Both the position numbers and the translations under genes were made by a program. Below, piece by piece: positions 37,077 through 39,615 of a stretch of DNA of 39,615 bases. The notes below the pieces were generated by a model. That model had not been told where the DNA came from, ran no database searches, and worked only from the letters and a program-made list of their open reading frames with translations. Numbering within the stretch: the stretch's first letter is position 1; every line of letters begins with the position of its first letter. The stretch spans positions 1 through 39,615 of the forward strand of contig CAJANN010000214.1 in the NCBI GenBank assembly GCA_903941095.1, given 5' to 3'. Source of the stretch: an uncultured Rhodospirillaceae bacterium. Its GTDB lineage: Bacteria; Pseudomonadota; Alphaproteobacteria; Rhodospirillales; Magnetospirillaceae.

Positions 37077-39155
37077 ATGCTCAACCTTTTCGTCATCGCA
37101 TGCGGCCTGTTGGCGCTGCTCTACGGAGCGTACGCCATCCGGTCGGTCATGGCGACGTCGCCCGGCACCGAGCGCATGCAGCAGATCGCTGGTGCCGTGC
37201 AGGAAGGCGCTGCCGCCTATCTCAATCGCCAATACACCACCATCGCCATCGTCGGGGTGATCGTCGCCGTCATCCTGGGGGCTCGTCTGGGGCTCTATCA
37301 GGCTGCCGGTTTCGTCATCGGCGCGGTTCTGTCCGGTCTGGCCGGCTATGTCGGCATGAACGTTTCCGTCCGTGCCAACGTCCGGACCGCCGAAGCCGCC
37401 CGTTCCGGCGGCATGCAGCAGGCGCTCGACGTCGCGTTCAAGTCGGGGGCCATCACTGGTCTGCTGGTGGTCGGTCTGGGCCTGATCGGCGTTGCCGGCT
37501 ATTACGCCATCTTGAAGAATGTCGGCATCGATTCCCGCGCCCTGCTGGAGGCGCTGGTGGCGCTGTCGTTCGGCGCGTCGCTGATCTCGATCTTCGCCCG
37601 CCTGGGGGGCGGCATCTTCACCAAGGGGGCCGATGTCGGCGCCGATCTGGTGGGCAAGGTCGAAGCCGGCATTCCCGAGGACGATCCCCGTAATCCCGCC
37701 GTCATCGCCGACAATGTCGGCGACAATGTCGGCGACTGCGCCGGCATGGCCGCCGATCTGTTCGAAACCTATGCGGTGACCGTGGTCGGCACCATGCTGC
37801 TGGGGTCGATCTTCTTCACCGGCGCTGCGCAGGAAGCCATGATGCAACTGCCGCTGCTGATCTGTGGCGTGTGCATCTTCGCTTCGGTCGCCGGCACCTT
37901 TTTCGTCAAGCTGGATTCCTCCGGCAAGATCATGAAGGCCCTGTACAAAGGGCTGATCGTCACCGGCGTGCTGTCGGCGATCCTGGTTGCCGTCATCATG
38001 AACATGCTGTTCGGCGGTTTCGACGCCACCTTCGACGCGGCCGGCAAGACCATCAGCGGCGGCGGCCTTTATGCCTGTGCCCTGATCGGCCTGGTCGTCA
38101 CCGGCCTGCTGGTGTGGATCACCGAATACTACACCGGCACCGAATACCGTCCGGTCAAGTCGGTGGCCCAGGCTTCGACCACCGGCCACGGCACCAACGT
38201 CATCCAGGGCCTGGCGGTTTCCATGGAAGCCTGCGCCCTGCCGGTGATCGTCATTTCCGTCGCCATCATCGTCGCCTTCAAGATCGCCGGCCTGTTCGGC
38301 ATCTCGGTGGCGGCCACCACCATGCTGGCCCTGGCCGGCATGATCGTGGCTCTCGATGCCTATGGTCCGGTGACCGACAATGCCGGCGGCATCGCCGAAA
38401 TGTCGGAACTGCCCAAGGAAGTCCGCAAGATCACCGATGCCCTGGATGCCGTCGGCAATACCACCAAGGCGGTGACCAAGGGTTATGCCATCGGTTCGGC
38501 CGGTCTGGCCGCTCTGGTTCTGTTCGCGGCTTATACCGAGGATCTGAAGCACTATTTCCCGAACCTCAAGGTGCAGTTCAGCCTTGAGGATCCCTATGTG
38601 GTCATCGGCCTGTTCCTGGGCGGCCTGCTGCCTTATCTGTTCGGGGCGATGGGCATGATGGCCGTCGGCCGTGCCGCCGGCTCGGTGGTGGTGGAAGTCC
38701 GCCGTCAGTTCAAGGAAATCCCGGGCATCATGGAAGGTACCGGCAAGCCCGATTACGGACGTGCCGTCGACCTGCTGACCAAGGCCGCCATCAAGGAAAT
38801 GATCGTTCCGTCGCTGCTGCCGGTTCTGTCGCCGGTGGTGCTGTACATGGTGATCAATCTGGTGGCCGACCAGACCGCGGCTTTCACCGCCCTGGGCGCC
38901 ATGCTGCTGGGTACCATCGTCACCGGCCTGTTCGTGGCCCTGTCGATGACCTCGGGCGGCGGTGCCTGGGACAATGCCAAGAAGTACATCGAAGACGGCC
39001 ATCACGGCGGCAAGGGCTCGGACGCCCACAAGGCCGCGGTGACCGGCGATACCGTCGGCGATCCCTACAAGGATACCGCGGGTCCGGCCGTCAACCCGAT
39101 GATCAAGATCATCAACATCGTCGCCATCCTGTTGCTGGCGATGGTCGCCGGCTGA
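37077..39155 (+). CDS. hppA: K+-independent H+-translocating membrane pyrophosphatase
   Basis: A 692-residue polytopic membrane pyrophosphatase that couples PPi hydrolysis to proton export, close in pattern to the Rhodospirillum rubrum enzyme. The PPi/Mg site is the acidic block from residue 186: [19 protein letters not shown], then [21 protein letters not shown] second acidic motif near the C-terminus includes [18 protein letters not shown] and [21 protein letters not shown]. Residue K464 in [10 protein letters not shown] occupies the position where Lys marks K+-independent pumps and Ala marks K+-dependent ones. I chose ATG 37077; the frame opens further upstream but without hydrophobic sequence. 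A strong terminator follows. Confidence 0.96.
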   Translation: MLNLFVIACGLLALLYGAYAIRSVMATSPGTERMQQIAGAVQEGAAAYLNRQYTTIAIVGVIVAVILGARLGLYQAAGFVIGAVLSGLAGYVGMNVSVRANVRTAEAARSGGMQQALDVAFKSGAITGLLVVGLGLIGVAGYYAILKNVGIDSRALLEALVALSFGASLISIFARLGGGIFTKGADVGADLVGKVEAGIPEDDPRNPAVIADNVGDNVGDCAGMAADLFETYAVTVVGTMLLGSIFFTGAAQEAMMQLPLLICGVCIFASVAGTFFVKLDSSGKIMKALYKGLIVTGVLSAILVAVIMNMLFGGFDATFDAAGKTISGGGLYACALIGLVVTGLLVWITEYYTGTEYRPVKSVAQASTTGHGTNVIQGLAVSMEACALPVIVISVAIIVAFKIAGLFGISVAATTMLALAGMIVALDAYGPVTDNAGGIAEMSELPKEVRKITDALDAVGNTTKAVTKGYAIGSAGLAALVLFAAYTEDLKHYFPNLKVQFSLEDPYVVIGLFLGGLLPYLFGAMGMMAVGRAAGSVVVEVRRQFKEIPGIMEGTGKPDYGRAVDLLTKAAIKEMIVPSLLPVLSPVVLYMVINLVADQTAAFTALGAMLLGTIVTGLFVALSMTSGGGAWDNAKKYIEDGHHGGKGSDAHKAAVTGDTVGDPYKDTAGPAVNPMIKIINIVAILLLAMVAG

Positions 39156-39173
39156 CGCCGGGGCGATGACGGG

Positions 39174-39208
39174 AAAAACCCCGCCCGGGCGACCGGGCGG
39201 GGTTTTTT
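39174..39208. terminator. Strong bidirectional terminator between hppA and bamE
   Basis: AAAAACCCCGCCCGG (39174-39188) and CCGGGCGGGGTTTTT (39193-39207) form a perfect 15-bp stem with a GCGA tetraloop. T-runs follow on both strands (39203-39208 on plus, the complement of 39174-39178 on minus). It serves the convergent hppA and bamE. Confidence 0.93.
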
Positions 39209-39225
39209 ACGTCCCGTCACATGAG

Positions 39226-39615
39226 CTACTTGGCGGCGGCGTCTTTCGAAAAGCGTCCGACATTGCCGATCACCTGTTCCAGGATCGACAGTTCCTTGCC
39301 CGCAGTCGGGGTTTCGCGGTCGACGACTTCGACCTGCTGGCCGTCTTCCATGTTGCGGGCGACCACACTTTTCACCAGTCCGGCCCGGTCGAAAAGGATG
39401 TTGACGACGCTGCGTTCGACGAACTTGGGCTTGAAGAAGGCGACGGTTTCGCTGCGCGACGAGATGTACTGCCAGCTTTCATCCCCGTAATTCAGGGTGC
39501 TGGACGGTGATCCCAACAGGGCCTGCACATCCTCGCGGGTGGTTTTCCCGGGCTTGATCAGAACCAGCTGGTCGGCGGAAAGAACGTTGCCGCGATTGTC
39601 CACCGTCGCCGTGCA
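39226..39615 (-). CDS. bamE: Outer-membrane assembly lipoprotein BamE (SmpA/OmlA), N-terminus beyond the window
   Basis: The last 129 residues of a BamE-family lipoprotein, which stabilises the BamA-BamD contact in the BAM complex. The first codon inside the window, at 39615-39613, is Cys (CTATVDNRGNV). This is what one expects for the lipidated +1 Cys, so the whole mature protein is probably present and only the signal peptide is missing; the lipobox itself cannot be seen. The SmpA/OmlA core follows: LIKPGKTTREDVQALLGSPS, DESWQYISSR and FFKPKFVERSVVNILFDRAG. A Lys/Ala tail (FSKDAAAK) ends it. It converges on hppA across the terminator. Confidence 0.88.
   Translation of the reverse strand, partial: CTATVDNRGNVLSADQLVLIKPGKTTREDVQALLGSPSSTLNYGDESWQYISSRSETVAFFKPKFVERSVVNILFDRAGLVKSVVARNMEDGQQVEVVDRETPTAGKELSILEQVIGNVGRFSKDAAAK

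Overview
The window reads as a GC-rich alphaproteobacterial chromosome segment made almost entirely of core genes. The features that point to Rhodospirillales (Magnetospirillum/Phaeospirillum-like) are a PopZ-type polar organiser between a TolC-family exporter and valS, LpxI instead of LpxH, a MucR/Ros-family regulator, a HemB without the zinc cysteines, a RibB whose GTP-cyclohydrolase half has decayed, and a Rhodospirillum-like K+-independent membrane pyrophosphatase. The genus is inference from protein resemblance; no rRNA or tRNA lies in the window. I see no insertion sequence, phage, integron, CRISPR array, toxin-antitoxin pair or defence island.

Layout: (1) 1-5230, plus strand: intergenic DNA with a REP-like palindrome, tolC-type outer-membrane channel, popZ-like gene, terminator, valS. 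(2) 5240-6919, minus strand: a diacylglycerol-kinase-type lipid kinase followed after 3 nt by a metallophosphoesterase. (3) 7147-9143, plus strand: an HD-GYP cyclic-di-GMP phosphodiesterase with a good promoter, followed after 2 nt by the murein endopeptidase mepA. (4) 9311-24053, plus strand: the classical translation/envelope cluster rpsB-tsf-pyrH-frr-uppS-cdsA-dxr-rseP-bamA-skp-lpxD-fabZ-lpxA-lpxI-lpxB, ending in gloA. Terminator-like hairpins follow rpsB and tsf; from pyrH on, the genes are packed with gaps of 1-57 nt or overlaps. (5) 24081-27035, minus strand: metY then hemB, and downstream an exported pentapeptide-repeat protein. (6) 27213-28970: an HIBCH-type enoyl-CoA hydratase/isomerase-family gene overlapping a 63-residue protein, convergent with a mucR-family gene. 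(7) 29312-36875, plus strand: rpiB-glyA-nrdR-ribD-ribE-ribB-ribH-nusB-thiL and a small FliL-like membrane protein. (8) 37077-39155 hppA, a strong bidirectional terminator, and the edge-truncated convergent bamE.

Functionally, region 4 couples translation (S2, EF-Ts, RRF), UMP kinase, and precursor and assembly steps for the envelope: undecaprenyl diphosphate, CDP-diacylglycerol, isoprenoids, lipid A and outer-membrane protein insertion. BamE at the right edge belongs to the same Bam machine as BamA. Region 7 holds most of riboflavin synthesis, but no GTP cyclohydrolase II with its zinc cysteines is present, so RibA activity must be encoded elsewhere.

I do not find a clearly undescribed multi-gene system. 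The more interesting points are local: the pentapeptide protein with symmetric cysteine caps, the MucR-family protein lacking most zinc ligands, the RibB with a degenerate C-terminal domain, the small FliL-like protein beside thiL/hppA, the HD-GYP/MepA pair, and a few inverted repeats in AT-rich intergenic DNA.
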